This document shows positions 9,991 to 20,917 of a stretch of 64,000 bases of DNA, piece by piece (the first letter of the stretch is position 1; each line of letters starts with the position of its first letter). The position numbers were made by a program, and so were the translations under genes. Under the pieces are notes generated by a model. The model did not search any database. It was not told the DNA's origin and saw nothing but the letters and a program-made list of their open reading frames with translations. The DNA lies in assembly GCA_016927475.1 (NCBI GenBank), contig JAFGMO010000028.1:123096-187095 (forward strand). Reading direction: 5' to 3'. The stretch comes from Candidatus Aminicenantota bacterium (GTDB lineage: Bacteria > Acidobacteriota > Aminicenantia > Aminicenantales > Aminicenantaceae).

Positions 9991-11082
9991 TTATATGTTG
10001 ACAAAACGACGCATCTTTACATTCAGAACCAAAGAAACAGCAAGATAATGAGTGAGAAGTGAAGAACCTCCATAACTCAACATCGGAAGAGGGATTCCCG
10101 CCACCGGGAAAAAACCGATAACCATAAAAACGTTTATGAAGAATTGAAAAGAAATCATCACAGCAACCATAAAAATGATATAAACCCCTCCCCTATCACG
10201 GGACTTTTTCACGGAAGAAAAAAGTCTTGAAATGAAAACGATATACAACAACAGGACCACCGCAACACCGGCGAAACCGAATTCTTCGCCGATCACCGAA
10301 AAAATGAAATCCGTATGACGGGCGGGCAGAAACCGCAATTGGCTTTGACTGCCTTTTTGGAATCCTTTGCCGAACATCCCCCCAGCTCCAATAGCGATTT
10401 TTGACTGAAGGATATGATACCCGGCACCCTGAGGATCTTTTTGGGGCAGGATGAGCGTTGTGATTCTTTTTTTCTGGTAATCTTTCAAACCAAACATCCA
10501 TCCGAGAGATGCAAGTATAACCGCTAAAACCAACAAAATAACGACCGTCTTGGTTCTCAAACCCGCCAGATATAAAGCTGCCGCAAGGATAACAACGAAT
10601 ATCAAAGCCGTCCCCAGATCGGGTTGGATTGCCGTCAGAATAAAAGGAACCAAAACAAGCGATGCTCCAAAAAGACCGCGCCTCCTTGAAACAAATCTAT
10701 CTTTATGGGAAGCAAATACTTTCGCCAGCACCAAAACAATAGCGATTTTTGTCAATTCCGATGGTTGAACCTGAAACAATGGAAGTCTTATCCAGCTTTT
10801 TGTCCCGGCAATAAACCGCCCGAATAAAAGAATCCCGACAAGAATTCCAACAAGAACAATATATATATAGAGCGAATAGGTGATGAGTTTTCGGTAGTTA
10901 ACGGTCAGAAATATGAACAAAACAGCCAGGCTAATCAGCATAAAAATGATCTGTCGAACAAAATAATTTCCCGGTAGATAACGGGAACTGCTGTATATGA
11001 CAAAGACTCCGATGATTGAAATAAGAACAAGGAGAAAAATGAGTTTCCAATCGATGTTTTTCAACAAACTCTTTTCAGTCAT
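9991..11082 (-). CDS. rodA: Rod shape-determining protein RodA (SEDS family)
   Basis: 363 aa, SEDS motifs (RLPLFQVQPSELTKIAIVL, QPDLGTALIF, LPMLSYGGSSL); in mre operon. Confidence 0.95.
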   Translation of the reverse strand: MTEKSLLKNIDWKLIFLLVLISIIGVFVIYSSSRYLPGNYFVRQIIFMLISLAVLFIFLTVNYRKLITYSLYIYIVLVGILVGILLFGRFIAGTKSWIRLPLFQVQPSELTKIAIVLVLAKVFASHKDRFVSRRRGLFGASLVLVPFILTAIQPDLGTALIFVVILAAALYLAGLRTKTVVILLVLAVILASLGWMFGLKDYQKKRITTLILPQKDPQGAGYHILQSKIAIGAGGMFGKGFQKGSQSQLRFLPARHTDFIFSVIGEEFGFAGVAVVLLLYIVFISRLFSSVKKSRDRGGVYIIFMVAVMISFQFFINVFMVIGFFPVAGIPLPMLSYGGSSLLTHYLAVSLVLNVKMRRFVNI

Positions 11083-12886
11083 ACTTTTCCCGAAATAGGG
11101 TAAAAATTTGCCTCGCTAAGGGTGCGGCCGTTGTTCCGCCCATACCACCATATTCCACTAAAACGGTTACAACGATCCGGGGTTGTTCCCGGGGAGCAAA
11201 GCCCGTGAACCAGGAATGTGTCCGGATCCATTTAGATTCTTTATCCAGTTTTTCCGCCGTCTCGCGGCTGACAATTTGGGTGGAACCTGTTTTTCCGCAA
11301 ACATCAAATCCCTGGACTCTGGCACCTCTCGCCGTTCCTCCGGCATTAACAGAGCTCCACATACCCTTTATAACGCTCTCAAAATGTTCCTGTGATATAA
11401 AATCCGTTCCTTTCTCAGACGGGGTATGATTCGGAAACAAAACCTGCCCCCTATTTCCTCCCATAAGAAGATGGGGAATCACTTTTTTTCCCCTGTTAGC
11501 CACCATGGCCGTATGAACAGCTACCTGAAGCGGAGTTACAGAGAGTATTCCTTGTCCGATGGAAACGGATATGGTATCTCCGGCATACCAGGGCTCATTC
11601 CGGACTTCCATTTTCCACTCCGGATCCGGAAGAAGCCCTTTTTTTTCACCCGGTAAATCAATCCCCGTTAGTTCACCATAGCCCAAATTTTTGGCGTATC
11701 GGGCAATATCACTTATGTTCATCCTTCGTCCCAGCTGGTAAAAATAAATATTACATGATAAACGGATAGCTTCTATAAGACCGATACGGCCGTGACCGGG
11801 AGCATACCAGCAGTTGTAAGGATGATCATAGATACGCACCACTCCTCCGCAATAGAATGAAGAGGAAGGACGGATCACATCGAGATCGAGCGCGGCCAAT
11901 GCCATCAAAACTTTAAAAACGGATCCCGGCGAATAAAGGCCCCGAATGGCCCGGTTTTCCAAAGGATTTGCCGGATTGTTGACTAAGGCCATCCATTCTT
12001 CGGGAGTGAAACGATTAATGAATTTATTAGGGTCGAAATCAGGGTAGCTGGCCAAGGAATAAACCCCGCCTGTACATACATCCAGACATATAATAATCCC
12101 CTCTTTACCTTCGAGAAGCTCCTCTGCTTTGCTTTGAATATCAAAATCAAGGCTCAGCCTTATATTGTTACCCGCACGAGGTTCCCGCCTCCTTTTTTCT
12201 CCTTTTATGCGGCCCATACTATCCACTATTTCAACCGAAAACCCGTCGGTACCGGCCAGAACCGATTCATAGGTTTTTTCAACTCCTGTTTTTCCAATAA
12301 TATCTCCCATCCGTCGATCTTTGTATTCGGGTATCGCCAGTTCTTCCGGAGATAACTCCTGAAGGTAACCGATGATATGAGAAGCAAATTTGCCGAAGGG
12401 ATAATATCGTTTGGGATCTGCTTGAATGATGAGTTCGGGAAGTTCAAGCTTCCGTGCTTCCAGTCTGGAGACCTCGCGAAGTGTCAGATTATCTTTGATA
12501 ACAATAGGTTTGTATGTCGATAATCCACGGTACTTTTGAATCCGTTCTTCCAAAACAGACTTTTCCAAATCCAGGAGTTGGGAAACTTTATCCAGCCAAT
12601 CGCCATGATCACGGTTTTCTTCGATCAAAACAGAAGCTTTATAAGAGGCAATATTTTCCGCTAATATATTTCCTTCCCTGTCCAGGATGAGCCCCCGCGG
12701 AGCAGAGATGGGAATTTCACGAAGTCTGTTGGCTTCCGCTTTCTGCCAGTATTCCTTATGGTCAAGAATCTGAACTTTCCAGAAGCAAACCAGCAAAAAG
12801 CCAAACAGAACAAGCATGCTCAAACGGATGTGGTTTGCCCTTTTCAGGACGGTTGAAAGATCTTCATAAATTTTATCTTTCATCAT
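11075..12886 (-). CDS. mrdA: Penicillin-binding protein 2
   Basis: 603 aa; SxxK in YSPGSVFKVL, SCN, KTGSTQ; overlaps rodA by 8 bp. Confidence 0.95.
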   Translation of the reverse strand: MMKDKIYEDLSTVLKRANHIRLSMLVLFGFLLVCFWKVQILDHKEYWQKAEANRLREIPISAPRGLILDREGNILAENIASYKASVLIEENRDHGDWLDKVSQLLDLEKSVLEERIQKYRGLSTYKPIVIKDNLTLREVSRLEARKLELPELIIQADPKRYYPFGKFASHIIGYLQELSPEELAIPEYKDRRMGDIIGKTGVEKTYESVLAGTDGFSVEIVDSMGRIKGEKRRREPRAGNNIRLSLDFDIQSKAEELLEGKEGIIICLDVCTGGVYSLASYPDFDPNKFINRFTPEEWMALVNNPANPLENRAIRGLYSPGSVFKVLMALAALDLDVIRPSSSFYCGGVVRIYDHPYNCWYAPGHGRIGLIEAIRLSCNIYFYQLGRRMNISDIARYAKNLGYGELTGIDLPGEKKGLLPDPEWKMEVRNEPWYAGDTISVSIGQGILSVTPLQVAVHTAMVANRGKKVIPHLLMGGNRGQVLFPNHTPSEKGTDFISQEHFESVIKGMWSSVNAGGTARGARVQGFDVCGKTGSTQIVSRETAEKLDKESKWIRTHSWFTGFAPREQPRIVVTVLVEYGGMGGTTAAPLARQIFTLFREKYD

Positions 12887-12898
12887 GTCTTCTCTGGT

Positions 12899-13387
12899 TT
12901 ATGGAACAATGAAAAATTTATATTTCTTTAAAATCATGAACAAAAACGAACCTAAAATCGAGGTCAAAAGCGGCCGGAAAAAAACTCCTGTTCCTCCTCG
13001 AAAAAAGCTTCCCTTGGTTATAAACCAATAAAAAAAACTCCAAATAAGAATTTCCATCACAACAAGCACGAAAATCAGAATGAAGCTTCTGAAAGGAGAA
13101 TTGATGTTTATCTTGCGGGAGATATACCCTGCTAAAAATCCAGTCAGTGTTTTAGCCAAACCGGAAATTCCATAAATACCGGCCGAAAATGAATCCTGAA
13201 TAAGTCCACAGACGGTTCCCAAACCAGCCCCAAAAAGTTCTCCTTTTTTGACCGCATATAAAATGACAACCAGACTGAGGAGACTTATATATTCATTGGC
13301 CGAAATAGAAATTTTTTCCAGGAAGGTATGTATAACCACCGCTGTGATTATACCGATTCCGGCACCGATTCCACTTCTTATACGCAT
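12899..13387 (-). CDS. mreD: Rod shape-determining protein MreD
   Basis: 162 aa membrane protein between mreC and mrdA. Confidence 0.85.
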   Translation of the reverse strand: MRIRSGIGAGIGIITAVVIHTFLEKISISANEYISLLSLVVILYAVKKGELFGAGLGTVCGLIQDSFSAGIYGISGLAKTLTGFLAGYISRKININSPFRSFILIFVLVVMEILIWSFFYWFITKGSFFRGGTGVFFRPLLTSILGSFLFMILKKYKFFIVP

Positions 13388-13399
13388 AAAAAATCCATG

Positions 13400-14224
13400 C
13401 TATTGGTCGTTTTTTTTAAGCACAACCACCATGTCCAGCCGGTTGAAATTAAAATATGGCCTGACCTCGACTTTTTGAAAAAGCGAAGAGGATTCTTCCA
13501 TCGAAATGATGGAGCCTACTCTAATTCCTTGCGGATATATTCCGTCATATCCTGAAGTTGTCACCGTTTCCCCCAGGGAGATTGATTTTTCCGTCGTTAG
13601 GATATGGTCAAGAAAACACATTCCGTTTCCTTTTCCTTTGAGAATTCCGTAAACCATACTATTCTCCGTGTAAATACCGACGGCACAAAGATTATCGGTG
13701 ATAAGTTGTATTCTGGCTTCTTTCAAGGAAATAGGTTCGATGACTCTGCCCAAAAGATGGCCGTATTTATCACATACGGCCATATTCTTTTCAATCCCGT
13801 CCATAGTTCCCTTATCTATGATTGCGGATTTATATAGATTACTGAAATCCAAACTGATGATACGGGCTAAAAGAATATGATTGTGAAACTGTATAAGATC
13901 TTTCTTAATCTCTTCGATATCCCTGAATTCTTTCAGGCTGTTCTTAAGGAGGATATTTTCATGCCTGAGACGGGTTATCTCTTTGTTCATTTCCCGGTTT
14001 TTCTTTTTGGCGTGCCAAAGGTCGAAATAATTCTCCCAGAAACGTGAAATCCCCTTCATCAAAGAGGAAAATCCATGCTTAACAGCGGCAAAAATCGAAA
14101 AAGAAACTTTTTCAATAAAATTTTCAGCCTCCTCCAAATAAACCTGAAGAGAAATCAATATGAGATTGAAGACAATGAGAACCAAAAGAATGGATATATT
14201 TTTTCTATCTCTAAGAAAGGACAT
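13400..14224 (-). CDS. mreC: Rod shape-determining protein MreC
   Basis: 274 aa; N-terminal TM, coiled coil, ARIISLDFSNLYKSAIIDKGTMDGIEKNMAV. Confidence 0.93.
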   Translation of the reverse strand: MSFLRDRKNISILLVLIVFNLILISLQVYLEEAENFIEKVSFSIFAAVKHGFSSLMKGISRFWENYFDLWHAKKKNREMNKEITRLRHENILLKNSLKEFRDIEEIKKDLIQFHNHILLARIISLDFSNLYKSAIIDKGTMDGIEKNMAVCDKYGHLLGRVIEPISLKEARIQLITDNLCAVGIYTENSMVYGILKGKGNGMCFLDHILTTEKSISLGETVTTSGYDGIYPQGIRVGSIISMEESSSLFQKVEVRPYFNFNRLDMVVVLKKNDQ

Positions 14225-14283
14225 AAACTTTCAGTCTTTTGACCTTAGCCTGTACTAATACTTGCGAATAATCCAGTTAAATT

Positions 14284-15315
14284 CTATATCAAGGAAATCT
14301 TTTTTAGAAGCTCGAGATCATCAAGCATTTTCCCTGCCCCCAAGACCACTGTTTTCAATGGATCATCGGTAATATAAATGGGAAGCTGTGTTTCCTCGCA
14401 TATTCTTTTATCAATGTTTTTTAAAAGGGCTCCTCCACCTGTTAATATGATGCCACGGTCGATCATATCTGCCGAAAGCTCGGGAGGTGTCTTCTCCAAA
14501 GCGATTTTAACGGCATTGACGATGGTGGAGACAACGTCCTCGAGAGCTTCTCTTATTTCCTGATCATCAATGACAATGGTTTTGGGAATGCCTTCTCTTA
14601 AATCACGTCCCTTTATCTCCATGGTCATAGGTTCATCGAGAGGATAAGCGGAACCAATCTGCATTTTGACGTTTTCAGCGCTTCTTTCTCCAATGAGGAG
14701 GTTGTATTTTTTCTTCAAATATTGAATGATGGCTTCATCCATCTCATTTCCGGCAATCCGTATGGAATAGTTAAAAACAATGTCGTTCAACGAGATAACG
14801 GCAATATCCGTCGTTCCCCCTCCAATGTCTACAATCATGTTTCCCACCGGCTCCGATATGGGAAGGTCCGCTCCTACGGCCGCTGACACGGGCTGCTCGA
14901 CAAGAAATATTTCCGAAGCTTTTGCTCTCATAGCAATATCCTTTACCGCTCTTCTTTCCACCTGAGTAATACCTGTTGGAATACCGATCACTATTCGAGG
15001 GCGAAGAACAAAGCTGCGGTTGTTGGTCGACTGTTTGATAAAAAAATCAAGCATTTTTTCCGCAATCTCAAAATCGGCGATGACTCCATCTCTCATCGGT
15101 TTTATCGGTATTATGCTTGCGGGTGTCTTTCCCAGCATTTCTTTAGCTTTGGTTCCAACTGCTTCCAGCTTTCCTGATTCTCTGTTGACAACAACTATAG
15201 AAGGCTCCTGAAGAATGATGCCTTTCCCTTTCAGGAAAACAAGAGTATTCGCCGTTCCTAAATCAATAGCCAGATCACATAAAAGCTTGTCTTTAAACCA
15301 ACTAATTATGCTCAT
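14284..15315 (-). CDS. mreB: Rod shape-determining protein MreB
   Basis: 343 aa; DLAIDLGTANTLVFLKGKGIILQEPSIV, VDIGGGTTDIAVISL. Confidence 0.97.
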   Translation of the reverse strand: MSIISWFKDKLLCDLAIDLGTANTLVFLKGKGIILQEPSIVVVNRESGKLEAVGTKAKEMLGKTPASIIPIKPMRDGVIADFEIAEKMLDFFIKQSTNNRSFVLRPRIVIGIPTGITQVERRAVKDIAMRAKASEIFLVEQPVSAAVGADLPISEPVGNMIVDIGGGTTDIAVISLNDIVFNYSIRIAGNEMDEAIIQYLKKKYNLLIGERSAENVKMQIGSAYPLDEPMTMEIKGRDLREGIPKTIVIDDQEIREALEDVVSTIVNAVKIALEKTPPELSADMIDRGIILTGGGALLKNIDKRICEETQLPIYITDDPLKTVVLGAGKMLDDLELLKKISLI

Positions 15316-15485
15316 AAGAATCCTTCACAATTTATATCACAGCAATTATTTAACACAAATACCATATTCAAGCAAGATAACGGTTAATTTAGGACCTTAA
15401 AAGAAACATGATGGATTTTTCCTTGACTTTTCCCTAGAGAGAAATATATATTCAAAAAAATATTATCGAAGTAGAGGAGGTCCTT

Positions 15486-17498
15486 ATGAGTGACAATTCC
15501 TTCAAGCCTTATATCCCTCCAGAACAATCTATGAAAGAAATATCCTTCAAGGCAATTCTTTTAGGAATCATCATGGCCATCGTCCTGGGTGCCGCCAATG
15601 CCTATCTCGGACTTCTTGTCGGCATGACGGTCGCAGCAACATTTCCAGCCGCCGTCATCGCTATGGCTGTTCTCAGGCCTCTTAAAGGAACGATCCTTGA
15701 GGAAAACCTAGCCCGAACGACGGGAGCAGTTGGTGAAGCGCTGGCTGCCGGTGCCATCTTCACCATTCCCGCTTTTCTTCTTACCAGGCCTCCCGTATGG
15801 GAAAAATTCGATGTTTTTAAATCCTCCCTGCTTATGCTTGTCGGAGGCGTCCTCGGCGTATTTTTAATCATTCTTGTCCGGAGAACTCTGGTACAGGATA
15901 CGGAACTTCCTTTCCCCGAAAGCGTTGCCTGCGCAGAAATGGTTAAAACAGGACAAAAAGGCGGCTCCAATGCCGCTTATATGTTCTGGGCCATGGGCCT
16001 TGGAGGTTTGATCGAATTTTTCACAAGTGAAAACGGCATTCGATTGATCAACCCATATGTAAGAGGAATTTTCAAAATACCGGGATTATCACGAATAAGC
16101 TACCTTGACGGTGATAATGTTCTTCAATATAAAACACCTCAAGCCGCCCAAATGAAAGGAAGACTTTTTATTGAAACACCTGCCGCCAACGCAGCCATGA
16201 CGGGAGTCGGATACATCATCGGCCCGAAACTGGCCGCACTCACCTTTTCCGGAGGTGTGCTCGGCTGGTTGTTTCTGATGCCGATACTCCTATTTATTTC
16301 AGGCGATCTCAACGCCGTTGTCTCCGCATTTGGTGGAGACTGGACACAGGCTGCCGTTTCTGCATACAATGCCCAAATCAAACCCATCGCCGTTGGAGCT
16401 ATGCTGGTGGGTGCTTTTTATACGCTCTTCAAAATGCGTAAGAGCCTGGTCACAGGAATCGGGCGCTCAATTAAAGACGTGAAAAAATCCCAGATCGAAG
16501 GAAGTTCAGGCCTGGAAAGGACTGACAAGGACCTTCCTTTTCCATCCATTGTTCTGGCCATCATCGCTCTTATCATCCCCATGGTCATACTCTACAACAT
16601 TTTTACGAAAAACATCGGCTCTGCATTGGTTGCCGCAATCGTTATGATCATCATGGGCCTGCTTTTCGCAGCGGTTGCCGGATACCTGGTCGGAATCATC
16701 GGTTCCTCTTCAAATCCCATATCCGGCTTGACATTGACAACCCTTCTCATCGCTGCCCTGATGATGGTCATCATGGGGCAAAAAGGCAATCCGGGAATCG
16801 CGGCTGTCCTGGGGGTGGCTGCGGTCGTTTGTTGTGTCGCCGGAGTGGCCGGTGATATGATCCAAGACTGGAAAGTCGGTCATATCCTCGGAGGAACTCC
16901 CTGGCGCATGCAGATCGGCGGACTTATCGGTGTTGTCGCCGCTGCTTTAACTTTGACCTTCTCCCTTCAGCTTCTTCACAGCACCATGCGCATCGGAAGT
17001 GAAGCCCTTCCCGCTCCCCAAGCCAACCTTATGGCCATGATGTCCCAAGGTATAGTCGGAGGAGAAATGGCCTGGCCCCTTGTTGTCGCTGGAATGCTGC
17101 TCGGCATCGGCCTTATCCTGATCGGCTCGCCATCCCCCATGATCATTGCCGTCGGTATGTATCTCCCCCTCAGGGCAACGGCCTGCATCTTTTTCGGCGG
17201 TGTCATCAAATATTTCATCGATTCCAGTGTCAATCGCAAAAAACCGACACCTAAGGGAAAAACCATCGTTGAAAACGTAGGACTCCTTCTCGCTTCAGGA
17301 TTGATCGCAGGACAGGCCATCATGGGCATTATCACGGCAGCCTTGAAAGGCGCCAATATCCGTATGCCCGCTTCTCTTGATAATCCGTGGCTGGCTTTAG
17401 TCATTTTTTTCCTTCTAGGTTTTATCTTGATCTACTTCCCCTATAAAAAAATGATCGCTTCCGGAGAATACGGGAAAAAGCCAGAAAGCGACTCATAA
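15486..17498 (+). CDS. OPT family oligopeptide transporter
   Basis: 670 aa; FKPYIPPEQSMKEISFKAILLGIIMAIVLGAANAYLGLLVGMTV; GSSSNPISGLT. Confidence 0.92.
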   Translation: MSDNSFKPYIPPEQSMKEISFKAILLGIIMAIVLGAANAYLGLLVGMTVAATFPAAVIAMAVLRPLKGTILEENLARTTGAVGEALAAGAIFTIPAFLLTRPPVWEKFDVFKSSLLMLVGGVLGVFLIILVRRTLVQDTELPFPESVACAEMVKTGQKGGSNAAYMFWAMGLGGLIEFFTSENGIRLINPYVRGIFKIPGLSRISYLDGDNVLQYKTPQAAQMKGRLFIETPAANAAMTGVGYIIGPKLAALTFSGGVLGWLFLMPILLFISGDLNAVVSAFGGDWTQAAVSAYNAQIKPIAVGAMLVGAFYTLFKMRKSLVTGIGRSIKDVKKSQIEGSSGLERTDKDLPFPSIVLAIIALIIPMVILYNIFTKNIGSALVAAIVMIIMGLLFAAVAGYLVGIIGSSSNPISGLTLTTLLIAALMMVIMGQKGNPGIAAVLGVAAVVCCVAGVAGDMIQDWKVGHILGGTPWRMQIGGLIGVVAAALTLTFSLQLLHSTMRIGSEALPAPQANLMAMMSQGIVGGEMAWPLVVAGMLLGIGLILIGSPSPMIIAVGMYLPLRATACIFFGGVIKYFIDSSVNRKKPTPKGKTIVENVGLLLASGLIAGQAIMGIITAALKGANIRMPASLDNPWLALVIFFLLGFILIYFPYKKMIASGEYGKKPESDS

Positions 17499-17501
17499 TA
17501 C

Positions 17502-17858
17502 TTGAAGAAAAATAACAAAGACGAAGCACCGGTCAATCTTCTCGATCTGATACCTGAAAGGCGCATAGAGTGGGAAAAAACAGATGCCGGATTGGTCAAC
17601 CTTTTAAAGGTGAAATTCCGACATCCCTGGCTGGTCAAACATCTCATTCCCCGACTTAAAAATCCTTATTTTCGCATCAAGCTCGATGATATCGGGAGCT
17701 CAACCTGGAAAGCATGTGATGGAAAAAGGGACGTCCGGCAGGTGGGAAAAATCCTTAAAGAAGAATTCGGGGAAAAAGTCGAACCCCTGTATGACAGGCT
17801 GGCCTTTTTTCTCCAGCAGCTGGAAAAAAACAGGTTTATCACCTTTCGAAAAAAGTAA
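17502..17858 (+). CDS. PqqD family (RRE-like) protein
   Basis: TTG start; FRIKLDDIGSSTWKACDGKRDVRQVGKILKEEFG...YDRLAFFLQQLEKNRFITF. Confidence 0.75.
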   Translation: MKKNNKDEAPVNLLDLIPERRIEWEKTDAGLVNLLKVKFRHPWLVKHLIPRLKNPYFRIKLDDIGSSTWKACDGKRDVRQVGKILKEEFGEKVEPLYDRLAFFLQQLEKNRFITFRKK

Positions 17859-18010
17859 CCTGCATTTTCTTCTGGATCATGCACAGCATATCTTTAGGCG
17901 GTGTACGCCAATGGGAGCAGATCCCCCAAAAATGGCATCAATTAATCTTCAGCTGTCAAGTCTGTTGAACAAACCCCTAATATAATCTACAATGTTTTTC
18001 GGAGAAACCA

Positions 18011-18523
18011 TTGGAAGAACACGATAACATCGCCCTCGATATTGCCGTTATCGGTAATCCGGTCTTGGCCCGAAAAGCCGAAGAAATAAAAAATATTGAT
18101 GAAAAAATTATCGAACTGGCAAAGCGCATGCTTTACACGATGTACGCAGCCCCCGGCATCGGACTGGCGGCTCCTCAAGTCTCCCAAAGCAAAAGGTTGA
18201 TTACAGTGGATATATCCGTCGGCAAAAACAAGTCGGATCTTTTCATCTTGATAAACCCGGAAATCATCCATAAAGAGGGTCAGGACATCATGGAGGAAGG
18301 ATGCCTGTCGGTTCCCGGAGTACGGGAACCCGTCTCCCGGCCATTCCAGGCCGTGATCAAGGGGATTACTCTCGAAGGGAAGGAAGTCAACCTCGAAGCG
18401 GAGGGACTGGCCGCCCGTGTATTCTGCCATGAAATCGATCATTTAAACGGAAAGCTGTTCATTGATCGGCTGTCTCCTTTGAAACGAAGCCTCATCCGAA
18501 AAAAATTCAAAAAGAAAAACTAA
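18011..18523 (+). CDS. def: Peptide deformylase
   Basis: GIGLAAPQVSQSKRL, EEGCLSVPG, FCHEIDHLNGKLFIDRL. Confidence 0.96.
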   Translation: MEEHDNIALDIAVIGNPVLARKAEEIKNIDEKIIELAKRMLYTMYAAPGIGLAAPQVSQSKRLITVDISVGKNKSDLFILINPEIIHKEGQDIMEEGCLSVPGVREPVSRPFQAVIKGITLEGKEVNLEAEGLAARVFCHEIDHLNGKLFIDRLSPLKRSLIRKKFKKKN

Positions 18524-18533
18524 AGCTGATCTT

Positions 18534-19469
18534 ATGAAGATTTTTTTTTATGGAAGTCCACCTTGGGCGATTCCTTCGCTTCAAAAGATCGTTGAATCCG
18601 GCCATGAAGTCGCCCTTGTTATCACGCAACCCGACCGGCCTTCGGGACGGGGAAGACATGCCGGTGTATCCGCCGTTAAGGCCGCCGCTTTGAACATGGG
18701 ACTTCCGATCCATCAACCCGTTAAAATCAGAAAAGATTCCTTCATTCTGGAAAAACTTGAAGAACAAAAGCCTGACCTCAACGTGGTCGTTGCATACGGA
18801 CAGATCATACAGGCTTCGGTCATCTATTTTCCTCCTTTTCATTCCCTGAATCTTCACTTTTCTCTTCTTCCATCCTACCGGGGAGCAGCCCCTGTTCAGT
18901 GGGCTCTTTATCATGGTGAAAGAACAACAGGCGTGAGCATCTTTGAACTCAACGAAAAAATGGATGAGGGGAAGATTCTGGCTCAAAAAAAAGTTTATAT
19001 TCAAAAAAACGAAGATGCGATCCGTCTACAATCGAGATTGTCCGAGATCGGATCTGATCTTCTTGTCGCGACTATATCCAATATTGATAAAATTACTCCC
19101 GTTGAACAGGACAACAGTTTAGCTACCTATGCCCCATTAATTAAAAAAGAAGACGGCCGTATCAACTGGCAAAAAACGGCATCTGAGATCAGCAATCATG
19201 TCAGGGCTTTCCATCCATGGCCCTCCTCATTCTGCTTTTTCAAAAAGCAGCGCATAAAACTCATCAGCGTATCCCCGTTGGACGAATCCCCTTCCCCCGA
19301 CAAAGCCTATGGAAAGATATGGGATATCCGTTCTGAGGGAATCTCTATTCTCTGCGGAGGACCCAGCCTGCTTTTGGTGAAAAGACTCCAACCTGAAAAC
19401 AAAAAAGAAATGGATGCTTATTCTTTCTGCCTGGGCGCCGATGTCAAGCCCGGAGACCGGTTTTTGTGA
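18534..19469 (+). CDS. fmt: Methionyl-tRNA formyltransferase
   Basis: FFYGSPPWAIPSLQKIVESGHEV, NLHFSLLPSYRGAAPVQWAL, KEDGRINW. Confidence 0.95.
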   Translation: MKIFFYGSPPWAIPSLQKIVESGHEVALVITQPDRPSGRGRHAGVSAVKAAALNMGLPIHQPVKIRKDSFILEKLEEQKPDLNVVVAYGQIIQASVIYFPPFHSLNLHFSLLPSYRGAAPVQWALYHGERTTGVSIFELNEKMDEGKILAQKKVYIQKNEDAIRLQSRLSEIGSDLLVATISNIDKITPVEQDNSLATYAPLIKKEDGRINWQKTASEISNHVRAFHPWPSSFCFFKKQRIKLISVSPLDESPSPDKAYGKIWDIRSEGISILCGGPSLLLVKRLQPENKKEMDAYSFCLGADVKPGDRFL

Positions 19470-19567
19470 GAGTGTTTATATCCCGGTTAAACAGAAATCC
19501 CCTCTAAAACAGGCTCTTCTTACCTTGTTTTTCGAATCAAAGGGAAAAAAGACGGAATAAGGAAGAT

Positions 19568-20458
19568 TTATTCTTCTTCCAGGAGGAACTGGTAAGGATT
19601 CAGCCGTTTGCCGTCTCTCCGAACTTCATAATGAACGTGGGGGCCTGAGGCTTTGCCCGTTTTTCCGACGTAACCGATGATATCCCAACGCTTAACTTTG
19701 TCGCCCGGCTTGACGTTAAATTTGCTGAGATGGCAGTAAACCGTTTGATAACCGCTCCAATTGTGATTGATGATGATCGTCCGGCCACCGATTTTTTCAT
19801 AACTTGCCTTGGCAACGACGCCATCGGCTGTCGCGACAACTGGGGCACCATAAGCGGTGGCGATATCAATCCCCCAGTGGAAGGTAGTTTTTCCGCTGAA
19901 AGGATCGGTCCGCCTTCCAAAAGTCGATGTCATCCAGCCGTTTGTCGGACGAATGGTAGGCGTAGAAGCAAGCAGAACTTTTTGGTTCTCATAAAATCCG
20001 ACCAACTCGTTCAAATTCCTGCCGACAATACCAGCCCTTTCGCGAAGAAGCTGCAGGTTCTCCATATCCACTCCCGGCGTCAAGGGATTCTGGGGTGCCT
20101 CGAATGATTGATCGCTGTTACCATTGCCGATACTCAACTCTTTCATAATCTCCGGTGACTTCAATCCGGCCAGCACATTGATTTTTTCCGTATACTTTTC
20201 CATATCTTCCAGCTTGTTGCCGAGTTTTTCATACTCGTCAAGGGCCTCTTTCTGAACCTTGTTAACATGGAGAAGTCGATTGTACTTCATGCGGGTGACA
20301 TTCATGCTGAAATAGTCAACAAGAAAAACAACAAGAAGAACGATTAAAAATATGGTTATTCCGGCAATTGTCTTCACTTTCTTTTCAGAAAAAGTAAGCG
20401 TCTTAAATTTCCGGTTGGAATGTGGAACGATAATGAGTGAAAAAAATTTCTTATACAT
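19568..20458 (-). CDS. M23 family metallopeptidase
   Basis: FGRRTDPFSGKTTFHWGIDIATAYGAPVVATADGVV, GKASGPHVHYEVRRDGKRLNP. Confidence 0.92.
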   Translation of the reverse strand: MYKKFFSLIIVPHSNRKFKTLTFSEKKVKTIAGITIFLIVLLVVFLVDYFSMNVTRMKYNRLLHVNKVQKEALDEYEKLGNKLEDMEKYTEKINVLAGLKSPEIMKELSIGNGNSDQSFEAPQNPLTPGVDMENLQLLRERAGIVGRNLNELVGFYENQKVLLASTPTIRPTNGWMTSTFGRRTDPFSGKTTFHWGIDIATAYGAPVVATADGVVAKASYEKIGGRTIIINHNWSGYQTVYCHLSKFNVKPGDKVKRWDIIGYVGKTGKASGPHVHYEVRRDGKRLNPYQFLLEEE

Positions 20459-20518
20459 GGACTTTTATTGATTATATCCAGCAGAAAAACAATGTCAAGT
20501 TTTTTCTTTATTAGTGTT

Positions 20519-20917
20519 TTATTCTATGTTTTTATGAATCCATTCAACAATATCGGCTGTTTTTGTTCCCGGCGGAAAAACCACTTTCAGACCTGCTTTC
20601 TTAAGTCCGGGAATATCTTTCTCCGGAATAATGCCGCCTCCAATGACAGTTATGTTTCCAGCTCCTTTTTTTTTCAGCAGAGACAGGATTTCAGGAAACA
20701 ATATGTTGTGAGCTCCTGAAAGACTACTGAGTCCCAAGATGTCGACATCCTCCTGAATAGCAGCTGATACAATTTCTTCAGGCGTCCTGCGGAGCCCCGT
20801 ATAAATGACTTCAAATCCGGCATCCCTAAGGCTCCGGCAAATGACCTTCGCACCCCGGTCATGACCATCCAAACCGGCCTTAGCGATTAGAATGCGTATC
20901 CTTCTTGAACTACTCAA
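20519..20917 (-). CDS. Cobalamin B12-binding domain protein (methylmalonyl-CoA mutase C-terminal-like)
   Basis: [45 protein letters not shown]. Confidence 0.93.
   Translation of the reverse strand: MSSSRRIRILIAKAGLDGHDRGAKVICRSLRDAGFEVIYTGLRRTPEEIVSAAIQEDVDILGLSSLSGAHNILFPEILSLLKKKGAGNITVIGGGIIPEKDIPGLKKAGLKVVFPPGTKTADIVEWIHKNIE

Noticed and set aside
7141-15315. Cell-shape operon and radical SAM gene as unusual
   Set aside because: mreB-mreC-mreD-mrdA-rodA order is standard, and a TIGR03960-type gene next to it is not surprising
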